From Acidobacteriaceae bacterium (GTDB taxonomy: Bacteria; Acidobacteriota; Terriglobia; Terriglobales; Acidobacteriaceae), in assembly GCA_030041435.1 (NCBI GenBank), contig JASHNW010000058.1, positions 1 to 64,000 on the forward strand: a stretch of 64,000 nucleotides of DNA. The letters run 5' to 3'. Below, one piece after another: positions 1 through 10,890 of the stretch. The notes below the pieces were generated by a model. The model worked only from the letters and a program-made list of their open reading frames with translations. It was not told where the DNA came from and did no database searches. The position numbers were made by a program, and so were the translations under genes. Position 1 is the first letter of the stretch; each line of letters opens with the position of its first letter.

Positions 1-945
<945 letters not shown>

Positions 946-973
946 ACGAGGGGCCAGCCCTGGCGCGAATTCG

Positions 974-2695
974 TTATTTCCAGCCCGGGCTTCCCTCAAT
1001 CAGCGTGATGTAGCGGTCGACCGGGAGCCCGGTGAAACGCTCTTTGCCTCCGCCGGGCTGCGGCCATTCGACTTCCACCCAATCGATCTGCTTGCGCGGG
1101 CCGAGACCCAGCACCATGCGGGGATCGTGCGAGGAAAGATAGCTGCCGCCGCCGACTTTGCTGCGGTGGCGCGTCAGATCGCCGCTCTGCCACGTGACTT
1201 TGGCTCCGATGGCGTCAATGTTCGATTTGGCGCCGACGAGCCTGAGTCCGAGCCAGTGATTTTCGTGGGCGGCACGGTTCTTCAGCAGCAGAGGCGCGCC
1301 GTTGTTGGTCGAAACCAGGACATCGACTGCGCCGTCGTTATCGAAATCGCCGAGCGCAAGGCCGCGGCCGGCGATCGGCTGCGCGAAGGCAGGGCCGGCC
1401 TGAGCGCTGACGTCGGTCCACTTTCCCTGGTTTTGTGCGAAGAGCAGCATGGGCTGCAGGTAGCGCAGCTCGGGGTGATGCGCCTGAATCTCGAGGTCGG
1501 GATGGCCGTTGGCGATGACCAGGTCCAGGTCGCCATCGTTGTTATAGTCGAAGAATTTCAGCCCCCATCCGCTCATCAGGCGCGTGATGTTGGCGATGGG
1601 GGTGCGCAGCGAGACGTCGTCGAAGCCGCCGTTGTGGTTGTTGTGGTACAGGGAATACATTTCGTGGTCCACGTTGGCGACGAAGAGATCGATCCAGCCG
1701 TCCTCGTCGTAGTCGGCGGCGTCGACGCCCATGCCGGAGCGGGCAACGCCAAAGGGATTGTAGGCGACACCGGCGAGTAAGCCATTGTCGACAAAGCGGC
1801 CCTTACCCTGATTGATAAAGAGGGGATTGGGGGCGGTGTCGCTGCCGACAAATAGGTCCATCCAGCCATCGTTGTTCAGGTCAGCTGCGACCACGCCCCA
1901 CGCTTTGGCGAGGGAAGCGGCGATGCCGGACTCGCGGCTCACATCGGTAAAGGTGCCGTTGCCCTTGTTGTGGAAGAGCCAGCTGGGCATTGGTTGGTAC
2001 ACGTTCGGCTTGCAGTAATAGCGCTCGCCCGGCCCGTGCCCCCCGCACCAGACGTTCTTTTCCTTGTCGAAGTCGGCGAAGCGGCAGACAAACAGATCGA
2101 GTAAACCATCGTTGTCGTAGTCAAACCAGACTGCGCTGGTGCCCCAGCCAGGCGCGCCGACTCCGGCTTTGGCGGTAACGTCGGTGAAGGTCCCATCGCC
2201 GTTGTTGTGGTAAAGAATGCTGTTTGGATACTGCGAAACGAAGAGATCGGGCAGGCCGTCACGGTCGTAGTCTGCCACGGCCACGCCCATGCCGTAGGCA
2301 TTGCCCGGCACGCCGGCCTTCGCGGTCACATCGGTGAAGGTGCCGTCGCGATTGTTCCTGTAGAGGGCATTGCGAAGGGGAACCGCTGGCTGATAAAAAT
2401 CGCAGGGCCCGCTGTTGACCAGGTAAATATCCATCCACCCGTCATTGTCGTAATCCAGGAAGGCGCAGCCTGCGCCAACCGTTTCGGGCAGGTACATCTG
2501 TGGAGAGAGCCCGGCCGTATGCGACCAGGCGATGCCGCTGCGCTCCGCGGCGATCGCCTCAAAATATGGCTGCGCCGAGGATGCCAGCGCCTGCGCAAAC
2601 CGCGACGAGCCCAGCCCGATCGCGGAGGCAGTGGCGGCGCCGAGAAACTGGCGGCGAGAAAGGAAACCGGGATATCGGGACATAGTCCGAGACAT
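974..2695 (-). CDS. Tat-exported FG-GAP/VCBS repeat protein with C-terminal ASPIC/UnbV domain
   Basis: Predicted 573-residue exported protein. The N-terminus carries a twin-arginine signal (SRRQFLG followed by an Ala-rich stretch), so it should fold before export. The body holds repeated Asp-rich, calcium-binding-like FG-GAP blades (DYDNDG, DYDRDG, DLNNDG, DFDNDG), suggesting a beta-propeller. The last 80 or so residues match the ASPIC/UnbV domain. Open frame continues upstream to 2926, but that extension is basic, lacks a signal and runs into the upstream TPR gene. I chose the ATG at 2695; an ATG at 2683 also keeps the Tat motif. It is the last gene of the TonB-receptor operon, 64 bases after the TPR gene. 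Such proteins are common in Acidobacteriota and Planctomycetota, but their biochemical role is not established. Confidence 0.88.
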   Translation of the reverse strand: MSRTMSRYPGFLSRRQFLGAATASAIGLGSSRFAQALASSAQPYFEAIAAERSGIAWSHTAGLSPQMYLPETVGAGCAFLDYDNDGWMDIYLVNSGPCDFYQPAVPLRNALYRNNRDGTFTDVTAKAGVPGNAYGMGVAVADYDRDGLPDLFVSQYPNSILYHNNGDGTFTDVTAKAGVGAPGWGTSAVWFDYDNDGLLDLFVCRFADFDKEKNVWCGGHGPGERYYCKPNVYQPMPSWLFHNKGNGTFTDVSRESGIAASLAKAWGVVAADLNNDGWMDLFVGSDTAPNPLFINQGKGRFVDNGLLAGVAYNPFGVARSGMGVDAADYDEDGWIDLFVANVDHEMYSLYHNNHNGGFDDVSLRTPIANITRLMSGWGLKFFDYNNDGDLDLVIANGHPDLEIQAHHPELRYLQPMLLFAQNQGKWTDVSAQAGPAFAQPIAGRGLALGDFDNDGAVDVLVSTNNGAPLLLKNRAAHENHWLGLRLVGAKSNIDAIGAKVTWQSGDLTRHRSKVGGGSYLSSHDPRMVLGLGPRKQIDWVEVEWPQPGGGKERFTGLPVDRYITLIEGSPGWK

Positions 2696-2759
2696 CAGCG
2701 CGCAGGTGCTCCCTGGGAAGAAGCCGGCGTGCGTGCGCGTTTGTGCTCCGCAAAATCTC

Positions 2760-3755
2760 TCATTGCTGAACGGCGTGTCCCTGCGTAGTGTCAGTCGACT
2801 TATTGCGGGCAGCGGCCTGTGCCTGAAGGGCCATCTCGCGCTGCGCCCCGGCCTGGTCGCCCGTGTGGGAGTAAGCCAGCGCCAGTTGGTAATGGCCTGC
2901 CGGATCATCCGGCTCCAGCTTGACATAGTGTTCGAGCGGCGGTTTTGCTGCAGCGTACTTTCCTGACGCTGTCAGCGACATGCCGAGGGCAAGATAAGCC
3001 TCAGAGAAACCGGCATCCAGTTCAGCGGCGCGCGAGAAATGCCGGATCGCTTCGTCCCAGTCGCCTTTGCGGCGTGCCAACTCGCCAAGAATGAACTCGG
3101 CGGAGGCGTTGGTCGGGTCGACCGCAACTTCCTCTTCGAATTCCTGCTTCGCTGCATCCATTGTGCCGGAGTCGCCGGCCAGAGCAAGATCGATCTGTCC
3201 CAGGCGGTAGTGGATGCCGGGAATCTTCGGATTCTCCTTGAGGATTTCCCGGTAAATCGCAGCAGCTTCGTCGTTCTTTCCCTGAGATTCCAGCCCCTCG
3301 GCCTGAAGCCTGCGCGCCTGATAGGAACCAGGAGCTTTCGCCTGCAGTTCCTGAGCCGCCCGCATCCCCATCTCGGAGAAGAGATGCGTTTCCACGTAGA
3401 GTGCTTCCGGATTGCCCGGCGACTCGCGCTCGAGCAGGAACAGAGTATCCGCGGCCGTCTGTTCCTGGTCGAGAGCCATAGCACAGCGCACAATCGCAAT
3501 CTCCGCCTGGTAGCGCAGGGTCTTCTCCGTCACGAGGGGCAGGCCCCGTTCGAGAAGCGGCAGTGCTTCCTTGCAGCGCCCTGTCTCGACGAGTTGCACT
3601 CCGTGCTGGACGGAGGCGACGGATTCTGCCGGCGAGGTCCGGGCCGGGGAGGTCCGGGCCCGTACGGTTTGGGCCGGCGCTGGCCCGGAAAACCCGTTCG
3701 CGAGTGCGACGCAAACGATGGGGAAAAGCCATTTTCCCGAACGCGATCCGATCAT
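2760..3755 (-). CDS. Exported tetratricopeptide repeat protein
   Basis: A 331-residue protein with a hydrophobic N-terminal signal (about residues 8-29, Ala-x-Ala-Gln end) and then TPR helices over roughly residues 45-315. Typical TPR signatures are visible, such as AEFILGELARRKGDWDEAI and AYLALGMSLTASGKYAAA. TPR domains are protein-binding scaffolds, so a periplasmic scaffold is the natural reading; no catalytic motif is seen. The gene starts 24 bases after the DUF5695-type gene and ends 64 bases before the ASPIC protein, so the three are probably co-transcribed with the TonB receptor. A TPR protein paired with an ASPIC/FG-GAP protein is a recurrent arrangement, which hints that they act together. 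The partner and cargo are unknown. Confidence 0.85.
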   Translation of the reverse strand: MIGSRSGKWLFPIVCVALANGFSGPAPAQTVRARTSPARTSPAESVASVQHGVQLVETGRCKEALPLLERGLPLVTEKTLRYQAEIAIVRCAMALDQEQTAADTLFLLERESPGNPEALYVETHLFSEMGMRAAQELQAKAPGSYQARRLQAEGLESQGKNDEAAAIYREILKENPKIPGIHYRLGQIDLALAGDSGTMDAAKQEFEEEVAVDPTNASAEFILGELARRKGDWDEAIRHFSRAAELDAGFSEAYLALGMSLTASGKYAAAKPPLEHYVKLEPDDPAGHYQLALAYSHTGDQAGAQREMALQAQAAARNKSTDTTQGHAVQQ

Positions 3756-3779
3756 GATGAGACCCCGAACGTCACGCGA

Positions 3780-6620
3780 TTACTGCAACGCAGCCTGACC
3801 CGAGCGCAACACAATTTCTGTCTGCTGCGATCGCAGGGGCACAACCCACGCGCCCCGCTCGAATTGCAGCGATCCCAGGGGACGATACGCGCCGACACCA
3901 GCGATTTTGGCCGGCTGTTCGATCCGTACGCGAGCCACCGAGGTGAACTCCGTCGCCGGCGCCAGAGTGAGGCGCACCACGCCAGTATGCCGGTCGAAGA
4001 CGGCCTGCTGGATGCGGCCGGCGTCGAGCGTAATCCAAAGGCCAATGGGAGCAAGATACAACCGGCTCCGGAAGGCATCCAGCGGCACGACGCGAACGAT
4101 ACTGCCCCTGCTATCGAGATTGCCGCCAAAGCACAGCCAGCCGAGTACAGGGTCCTGCACCACATAGGTAGCCGTGTTGACCGCAAAACCCCAGAATCCT
4201 GGACCATAATCTCCTGAATACGGATCGAAGGCCAGCATATCCGGGAAGGAATGAAAAGCCGCTGAGCCAAATCCGCTGCGGTCGATATTACTCAGTTCTC
4301 CCATGGTTCCGCCATATCCCACGCGCAGCAGGTAGAGATCGCCGGGCTTCTGGCGATACGCAGCCAGCAGCGGAATGGCGTTGATGCCGGAGCCGTAGTG
4401 ATGCAGCTGCCGCTCCAGCCGCCGAACCTTGCCGCCGTAGATGAAGTCCCAGTAACGGCGAGCGCTGCCGTTATAACCCCAGCTCGGAATCGTTGGGTCG
4501 TAGCCCAGAATGGCGTCGAGCGTGGTCTGCGCCTTCGCATCGAAGCCGAAGTATTTTGTCCAGGCATACACCTCTTCCTGCCCGGTCGAATCCCACGGCA
4601 TTTCACTGGCGAACGGATATTCTTCCGTGTTCCAATGATCGGCGCGCTTGCGCATAGCCGCTTCGAGCTGTGTTGCCTCAGCCGTCATGCCCTCACGCTG
4701 CAGATCCCGGAGGATGTAGACGAAGACGTCACCTTCCATCTGGCCGAACTGGGTGTAGTACGGTGCGAAGCGCACCATGGCCATACTTGTCTGGAACGCC
4801 TGGTTCAGATACCACTGCCACGGATGATCCGTGACCAATCCTGGATGATTGCGCGCCAGCCGATACAGGACCCAGTAAGCCGACGCAACATGCGGATAGT
4901 CGAAGGAGCGGTCCGCAGCCTCGGAAGCCTTCCTGTTCCAGCTGGTCCAGCTCCTCCAGTCGATGTCGCTGCCGTAGAAGCCGGCAGGGAACTGGTCGGG
5001 CTGGTAATAGAAGAGGCTCTTGCGGACCCCGTATTGTTCCGGCCCATCCTTATATTGCAGCTGCCCCCAGAGCACGCCGTCGATGAACTGCTCCAGCCTG
5101 GCGACTTCTTCCTGGTCGGGCTCGCCGAACTCTTTCATGGCCAGGGCCAGCCACGAACCGGCGCCTGCTTCATCGCTGAGGCCAGCGATCCAAACCCGGC
5201 TATCCTGCGTGACCTGCCGGTTCGCCTGGCGATCGTAGGTGATCGCCGACGGGCTGCGGTGGAAAGGATCGGTGGGATCGTTGAACCACTGCGCAGTGGT
5301 TAGGAAATGGCCCAGGTCGGCTATGGCCTCTGTCTCGGGCTTGATTACCCGGTAATCGATCGTCTGGACGAGGCCGTCGGCGTAGGTGATGGCAACGCGC
5401 GCCCGGCCCCATGTCCTTCCCTGGAGCGCATAGTCACGCCAGCCGCCGGGGGTCGCAGGCGCCTTGCGAATCGCAATGGCCCCCGCGGGGTCCACATTCA
5501 TCGACCGCACTGGCTGCCGGTATTGCAGAAAGAGGTGAGCCTCCATATCCATGGGCAGGATGTAACCGGGCACGCCGACCGCAACGGGCCGGCGGTTGGC
5601 AGCCAGGGTCTTTTCAATGTCGCGAACGGAATCGGACACCAGGAATCGCAGCGCGTAGACCCGCGACTGGCCGGGCTGCAGCGTGAAGGTCGTGGCTGGA
5701 TTCCATGGCTGCGCGTTCTTCCACTCATTTTGCTGGTAGGCGCCGCTGTGGACCATCCACTCGTAGAAGCCTTCGAAGGTGACGCCGCGCGGCGTGGGGT
5801 CGTGGGCCATCTCCAGATGGCCGCGCCACTCGCTGAGGATGGGGTTGTATGCCTCAAACGGCGTATGCCCGTCAGGAACCACCAGCAGCACCGGACCATG
5901 TCCGCTGAGACGTGTTACCTGGAGATAACCTGCGTCCTCCCCGATGTAAGGATCGTAAAAACTGCAGATGGCGTGAGCCTGTGCGAGAGTGCGGTTCGTC
6001 ATCACGTTGTCGAAGATCATCGGGATGCCGAGAGAACCGATCTCGACCGGCTGCTGCGTTTTGTTTGTCAGAGTGAATCGCAGAACCAGTTGGCCGCCCT
6101 CGAGCGCCCAGGTGCGAACAACCCGCAGAGGGATATCAGGCGGCAGCGTTGGCGCGAGATCGGCCGAGGCCAACTCGCTGCCGGAGACAGGGAGTACGGT
6201 AACCGGCTGGCGCGCCAGCGCCGTGGAGTAGCTTTGCCACGAACCGGAACCGCCGACCCGCAGCCGCAGGTCCAGGTCGCCCAGGTGGTAGTAGCCGTTG
6301 TGCGATCGCTCCGTCAGCAAATCGCCCGGGGTGAAGTCAAATCCGTTCGCGTCCTTCGGCAACAGCGCGGCGACCGTTTGCGATGAGCGCACCAGTTTTA
6401 GCGTGAACTGAGGGGTGTCCAGGCTGACGATACCCTCGCTGAGCATCGGCCCAGGAACAGGCGGAGTCTTCGCCGGTTGATCCTGGCTCCGGGCGAGGAG
6501 TCCTGAGCAGGCAGTGCAGGCGAGAATCAGCGGAAAGACCCATCCCAGAGATCGCCGGATTCCGCAGGTCAGAGGACGTTCGAACCGGAGGGTCTCCGGC
6601 TCCTGCCAACTCGTGCTCAA
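3780..6620 (-). CDS. DUF5695-type exported protein, probable glycan-active enzyme
   Basis: A 946-residue protein with a hydrophobic N-terminal export segment (about residues 25-45; two Cys there leave a lipoprotein possible). The sequence resembles the DUF5695 family of bacteria and fungi: an N-terminal all-beta part (about 60-400), a helical part rich in Trp, Tyr and His that looks like an alpha/alpha toroid (about 430-780), and a beta C-terminus. That layout is common in glycoside hydrolases, but I recognise no catalytic motif, so the activity is inferred only from fold style and neighbours. The start is TTG at 6620, with GAGGAG three to four bases upstream; no ATG lies near. It is the second gene of the TonB-receptor operon, 119 bases after the receptor. 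The family call comes from memory and should be confirmed by a profile search. Confidence 0.72.
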   Translation of the reverse strand: MSTSWQEPETLRFERPLTCGIRRSLGWVFPLILACTACSGLLARSQDQPAKTPPVPGPMLSEGIVSLDTPQFTLKLVRSSQTVAALLPKDANGFDFTPGDLLTERSHNGYYHLGDLDLRLRVGGSGSWQSYSTALARQPVTVLPVSGSELASADLAPTLPPDIPLRVVRTWALEGGQLVLRFTLTNKTQQPVEIGSLGIPMIFDNVMTNRTLAQAHAICSFYDPYIGEDAGYLQVTRLSGHGPVLLVVPDGHTPFEAYNPILSEWRGHLEMAHDPTPRGVTFEGFYEWMVHSGAYQQNEWKNAQPWNPATTFTLQPGQSRVYALRFLVSDSVRDIEKTLAANRRPVAVGVPGYILPMDMEAHLFLQYRQPVRSMNVDPAGAIAIRKAPATPGGWRDYALQGRTWGRARVAITYADGLVQTIDYRVIKPETEAIADLGHFLTTAQWFNDPTDPFHRSPSAITYDRQANRQVTQDSRVWIAGLSDEAGAGSWLALAMKEFGEPDQEEVARLEQFIDGVLWGQLQYKDGPEQYGVRKSLFYYQPDQFPAGFYGSDIDWRSWTSWNRKASEAADRSFDYPHVASAYWVLYRLARNHPGLVTDHPWQWYLNQAFQTSMAMVRFAPYYTQFGQMEGDVFVYILRDLQREGMTAEATQLEAAMRKRADHWNTEEYPFASEMPWDSTGQEEVYAWTKYFGFDAKAQTTLDAILGYDPTIPSWGYNGSARRYWDFIYGGKVRRLERQLHHYGSGINAIPLLAAYRQKPGDLYLLRVGYGGTMGELSNIDRSGFGSAAFHSFPDMLAFDPYSGDYGPGFWGFAVNTATYVVQDPVLGWLCFGGNLDSRGSIVRVVPLDAFRSRLYLAPIGLWITLDAGRIQQAVFDRHTGVVRLTLAPATEFTSVARVRIEQPAKIAGVGAYRPLGSLQFERGAWVVPLRSQQTEIVLRSGQAALQ

Positions 6621-6739
6621 AGTCTCCTCACGGGATCCTGGTGGTTTCCCCGGCGCCTGGGGACCCTGTCGATTCCCGGCAGCCTAAAAAAGGTGGCCGG
6701 ACGCTGGGTAGGAGCGCCCGGCACTGGAGGTTAGAACTC

Positions 6740-9700
6740 TTAGAACTGGAAGGTTCCACGAAGTTCGACGATTCGTCCAAAGCCGCCACCCTCATTGGTG
6801 GGAGCGCCCTCGCCGAAGCTGTAATCCTGAATTCCGGAATCGAATGAAGGGGCAGATGCGCCGGGCACATATGGCCCGAAGCCATCGGCATTTCCGAACA
6901 CCGGATGGTTCCAGAGATTGATGAAGGAAGCCTGAAGGTTAAAGTGCAGCGCCTCGTGGATGGGGAATCGCTTGGTCAACTCCATGTCCTGAAAGAACTG
7001 TCGTGGTCCATGGAGGTAAAGCGCTCGACCGAAAGTTCCAGGCGTTATGTTAGGCGTGATGTAGCTGGCGTTAGCACCACCGCCTCCTGGGCTGACCAGA
7101 TATTTTGGGTTGATCAGATTGGCGTACCCCTGGCCTGGAACCTGGTGAACACCGATGGCGCTCTGCAACTGACTCGGAGTAACTCCGTGCAGTTGGATGC
7201 CGCCGTCTCCGATGTCATTGAAGGTGTCGTACTCGCCGGCAACGTACGCCGGCGCTCCGCTCTGGTACGTCACAATCGTTCCCACGGTGAATCCGCCGAC
7301 GACCGCGTCCAGGACCTTGTTATGGTTGAGGAACTGGCGCCCCTCGCCGACCGGGAAATCGTACGTGCCGTTGGCATGTAAAACATTGCGGATGTCGAAC
7401 ATCGTGGGCCCGTAGCTCTGCCGGAGATTGCGCAGGGTGAAGGCGTTGTAGGAGCCGGTCCAAGAATTGCTGGCCGAAAGGCCGAGACTGTGGCTCCAGG
7501 TATAGTTCGTGTCGTATTGCAGACCGTGCCAGGCGCCCTGGCGGAGATCGACCTGCAGGCCGTTGTAATTGGAGTAGCCTGCGGAAACCAGCTCTCCGCT
7601 TGAAGAGCCGCCGCTGTAGGGATTGGACTGAAAGAAGTTAATCGGGTAGCCCGCACCCGAGCCTGTATAGCCGGCGTTCGTGGCGCAGGGCGAGAAGCCG
7701 GCGCCGACCAGATTGCAGAAGAACGGCACGTCGCCGTTGATGCCGGCGAGAACGCTGGCCATCGATCCCACTGCGCCGGTGTTCAGATAATTGATGAACT
7801 GCGTGTTCGTGTAATCCGAGGCATTTGGCCCGCCGAAGGCTGCATCAAGAATCGGCGTTGGATTGCCGTAACTGCTGGAGAAGGAATTGCCTCCCGATGC
7901 AGCCAGGTTCGCCTGAGCGTTTTTAAAGTCCTTCAGGAATCCGTTTTCGAAGACATTGATTTCGTCGGGATCGATGCCAATCCAGTTGTGGATGGTGCGA
8001 TTGCCGTTGTAGCGGACCTCCAGCGCCATAGAACGTCCGATGCCGCGCTGAATGCCGAAGTTCCAGGATTGAGAGTAGGGTTGGCGGAGGTTCGGCTCGA
8101 TGCCGTTTACCCCCGGTCCACCCGTATACGTGAACTCCGACTCAGGCGCCGACGCCTGGTACGTCGGGGGCGACAGAATGGGTGCGGGCAGCGTGTCGCC
8201 GATCGAGAGGCTGCCGGGAGCGAATGTTCCCGGCTGTCCGGTGGTGTTCGCGAGGAGGTTGAACTGCTGGTAATAGAACTGTCCATAATCGGTTGCATAG
8301 TCCCAGAAGTACTGATAGGCCTGGCTGAAACGGCGCAGAGCATAGCCGCCGCGGATCACCGTTTTATCGTCGCCGAGGATGCTCTTGAGGGCGCCCGAAG
8401 CGACGTGCGGATTCCAAGCAAATCCGAAGGCGGGCTGCGGCGTTACCCTAAAGGGTGCGTACGGCTGCGCGTGAACCGAAATAGCCGGATTCAGATCGCC
8501 CTTGAGCGAGCCGGGATCGAACAAATCGCCTACAGCAGTGGGGCCATAAATGGAAGCCTCATCCGCGGAATGATAGAAACCGGTGAGATCCGTCTCGGGA
8601 CTATATATATCCCAGCGCAGGCCGTAGTTGAGGGTTAGTGTCGGAGTCATCCGCCAGGAATCTTCTGCAAATAAGCTCCACGCCGAGGACGCCTCGTCCA
8701 GCGGGTATTCGCTCATCGTGCCAGTAGGGGCGTATTGCTTGGTCTTGATGTTATAGGAGTTTTCTCCGTTGACGCCACTGAGCCTGCCCGTCAGGATCGC
8801 ATACAACGCATCCGCCTTCTGCAGTTCGGCATTGGTGGCATCGGGCAGTGTCGGAGTGGCTCCTGAGTTCGTGAAGGCGTTGATCGCGGGATCGCCGCTC
8901 GCCAGGCCAAAGTTATAGTTATAAAAACCTCCCGGCGCATTCCAGTAGTGATCCTGTTCCTTGTACCAGGAAACACCGTACTGGAAGGTGTGCTTTCCAC
9001 GCTGCAAAGTCATTGCATCAGAAAAGTCCCAGACCGGGTAGTAGGTGTTGATCGGCAACTGATAGTTCTGGCCGGACATGGGGGTAGTTACGCCAGGATA
9101 GTTCCAGTTCACGGTGGGCTCAGTCACATAGAGCGGCGCCGCGTTGTATGCGTAGAGACCGACATCATAGAGAAAACCGGCCTTGAACTGGTTAATCAGC
9201 CTCGGCGAAAAGACGTAATCGAAACCATAGGAAGTAACAAAGTTCTTTGACTGGTTGCCGGCTTGCTGATCGGCAAAAGCGCTGCCGGGAAAGGTAGGTG
9301 CCGTAACGCCGGGCTGGTCGCTCTGCGTGTACATAAAGGAGAGATACATCCTGGCCTTCTGTGAGGCATTATAGTCAATGCGGCCTACCGGAAAGTAACT
9401 CGTTGTGGGCGAAGAATTGAGAAAGGCAACCTGGTTGTAGTTGGGATCGGACGTCGCCGCAAGTTTTCCGGAACCAACGGCGGAGTCGATCACCGCAAAC
9501 TGCTTGGCAACTTCCGCATTGACCGTGGACGGGAGGTTGTTGTTTTGCGCGATAGTCAGAAGGTTTGCGGTGTGGCTCGCGCCATCCGTTCCCGTGTAGG
9601 TGAAGGTGCCGGCCTGAGCGGCGCTGGTGAAGACATCGTTGGTAGCGGTAAAGCTGCCCGGCTGCTTACTCATGGCGAAGGTGCCGAAGAAGAACAGCTT

Positions 9701-10597
9701 GTCATGAAGGATGGGACCGCCGACGCTGCCGCCGAAGTCATTCAGGATAAGCTTGTTCTTGCGCTCTCCCACAGCATCGTTGTACCAGGTGTTGGCGTTC
9801 AGCCCGCTGTTGCGGAAGTCCTCATAGGCAGTCCCGTGGAACTGATTGTTGCCGCGTCGGCCCACGAAATTGACCTGGGTGGTGGCCTGCCCGAAGCCGG
9901 AATTCAGGCCCAGCTGGTCGGTCTGCACACTCATCTGCTCGATGTTTTCGAGACGGGGCGAAACGGCCGGCTCAATATTACTGTCGAACTTCATGCGCTG
10001 CGAGTTGCCGACCATGCCGTCGATATTGCTGCCCTGGTCCATGATGGGCAGGCCGTTGAACGTGCCCTGACCGTTCTGGCCGGTGTATCCGGGCACAATC
10101 GTCGCCAGAGCGGTGATGTCACGGCCATCGAGCGGCAGGTCCTGGATCTGCTTGACATCAATCACAGTGCCGATCTCGTTGGAGGTCGTCTGGAGCACGG
10201 GAGAGGTCAGGCCCGCAACCTCTATAGTCTGGGTCGTCCTGCCGACGGAAAGTTGCACCGTAAGATCGGTGACCTGGGACGCTTCGACGATGACCGTGGA
10301 ATAGACTTTGGTGGCATACCCGGAACGGCTGATGGTGAGCTCATAAACGCCGATGGGCAGGTTCACGAAGGTGTAGCCGCCGCTGCCGTTCGTGCTGGCG
10401 GCATAGGCGTCGTTGGTCTGATGCTCGACGAGCTTGAGGGCGGCACCGGGCACGACGGCTCCGGATGGGTCTTCCACCGTGATCTCGATTTTTCCCTGGG
10501 TACCGGCCTGGGCTGCGGCGGGGCGGCAGGTGAATGCCAGCGTGGCCGCCAGCACGGTGGCGGCGAGAAGAGTCCGCTGCAAGCTTGTGGTCTGCAT
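6740..10597 (-). CDS. TonB-dependent receptor-like outer-membrane protein with carboxypeptidase-regulatory-like domain
   Basis: A 1,285-residue outer-membrane protein of the oversized type abundant in Acidobacteriota. A signal peptide (about residues 1-30) is followed by a carboxypeptidase-regulatory-like beta-sandwich (about 35-120, starting KIEITVEDPSGA), a plug-like region with DLPLDGRD (about 165) and a long beta-barrel ending in phenylalanine, as outer-membrane barrels usually do. It probably imports or binds oligosaccharides with TonB/ExbBD energy. No SusD-like lipoprotein adjoins it. The start is ATG 10597, preceded by a near-perfect AGGAGG seven bases upstream; the longer frame to 10768 overlaps the promoter and is rejected. 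It is the first gene of a minus-strand operon that continues with the DUF5695, TPR and ASPIC genes. Confidence 0.92.
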   Translation of the reverse strand: MQTTSLQRTLLAATVLAATLAFTCRPAAAQAGTQGKIEITVEDPSGAVVPGAALKLVEHQTNDAYAASTNGSGGYTFVNLPIGVYELTISRSGYATKVYSTVIVEASQVTDLTVQLSVGRTTQTIEVAGLTSPVLQTTSNEIGTVIDVKQIQDLPLDGRDITALATIVPGYTGQNGQGTFNGLPIMDQGSNIDGMVGNSQRMKFDSNIEPAVSPRLENIEQMSVQTDQLGLNSGFGQATTQVNFVGRRGNNQFHGTAYEDFRNSGLNANTWYNDAVGERKNKLILNDFGGSVGGPILHDKLFFFGTFAMSKQPGSFTATNDVFTSAAQAGTFTYTGTDGASHTANLLTIAQNNNLPSTVNAEVAKQFAVIDSAVGSGKLAATSDPNYNQVAFLNSSPTTSYFPVGRIDYNASQKARMYLSFMYTQSDQPGVTAPTFPGSAFADQQAGNQSKNFVTSYGFDYVFSPRLINQFKAGFLYDVGLYAYNAAPLYVTEPTVNWNYPGVTTPMSGQNYQLPINTYYPVWDFSDAMTLQRGKHTFQYGVSWYKEQDHYWNAPGGFYNYNFGLASGDPAINAFTNSGATPTLPDATNAELQKADALYAILTGRLSGVNGENSYNIKTKQYAPTGTMSEYPLDEASSAWSLFAEDSWRMTPTLTLNYGLRWDIYSPETDLTGFYHSADEASIYGPTAVGDLFDPGSLKGDLNPAISVHAQPYAPFRVTPQPAFGFAWNPHVASGALKSILGDDKTVIRGGYALRRFSQAYQYFWDYATDYGQFYYQQFNLLANTTGQPGTFAPGSLSIGDTLPAPILSPPTYQASAPESEFTYTGGPGVNGIEPNLRQPYSQSWNFGIQRGIGRSMALEVRYNGNRTIHNWIGIDPDEINVFENGFLKDFKNAQANLAASGGNSFSSSYGNPTPILDAAFGGPNASDYTNTQFINYLNTGAVGSMASVLAGINGDVPFFCNLVGAGFSPCATNAGYTGSGAGYPINFFQSNPYSGGSSSGELVSAGYSNYNGLQVDLRQGAWHGLQYDTNYTWSHSLGLSASNSWTGSYNAFTLRNLRQSYGPTMFDIRNVLHANGTYDFPVGEGRQFLNHNKVLDAVVGGFTVGTIVTYQSGAPAYVAGEYDTFNDIGDGGIQLHGVTPSQLQSAIGVHQVPGQGYANLINPKYLVSPGGGGANASYITPNITPGTFGRALYLHGPRQFFQDMELTKRFPIHEALHFNLQASFINLWNHPVFGNADGFGPYVPGASAPSFDSGIQDYSFGEGAPTNEGGGFGRIVELRGTFQF

Positions 10598-10756
10598 GTT
10601 CTGTCCTCCTGAAGTCGAATAAAACGTTTTCCCGGCCAGGGCTACCGATGCTTTTGCATCTGGGGATGCGATTCCCTGCGCGCCGTACGAGCCCGGCAAT
10701 GTGTTGGTCGGACCCTGGAGCCTGGGGCAAGCGTCCGACATGCCATTGAGTTTCAA

Positions 10757-10785
10757 CTTGTATTGCAAATTGTATGCATTGTCAA
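10757..10785 (-). promoter_or_regulatory. Core promoter of the TonB-receptor operon with operator-like elements
   Basis: Read on the minus strand, TTGACA (10785-10780) is followed after exactly 17 bases by TACAAG (10762-10757), a good housekeeping-type promoter 160 bases before the receptor start. The spacer contains ATGCATACAA (10779-10770), and TTGCAATACAA (10768-10758) runs into the -10 element. Both carry the ATACAA half of the TTGTATACAA palindrome at 12063-12072. A protein bound there would block RNA polymerase. The site is predicted from sequence alone. Confidence 0.55.
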
Positions 10786-10890
10786 GCAGAAGGTGAGCGT
10801 CTCACCCGGTATTCGGTAATTTAGCTCTGGAAAACGGCGCCGCCGACTCCCCTGACCTCGCCGCCGGACGGGAACTTGCGAGAGAAGAAA

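Noticed and set aside
3039-4217. 392-codon plus-strand frame opposite the TPR and DUF5695 genes
   Set aside because: It crosses two minus-strand genes and their junction; no motif and a poor start context.
9545-10612. Long open frame (355 codons) on the plus strand antisense to the TonB receptor
   Set aside because: It lies opposite a gene with clear domains, has no ribosome-binding site and no family features. High G+C in the sense gene's third codon positions keeps this antisense frame open.
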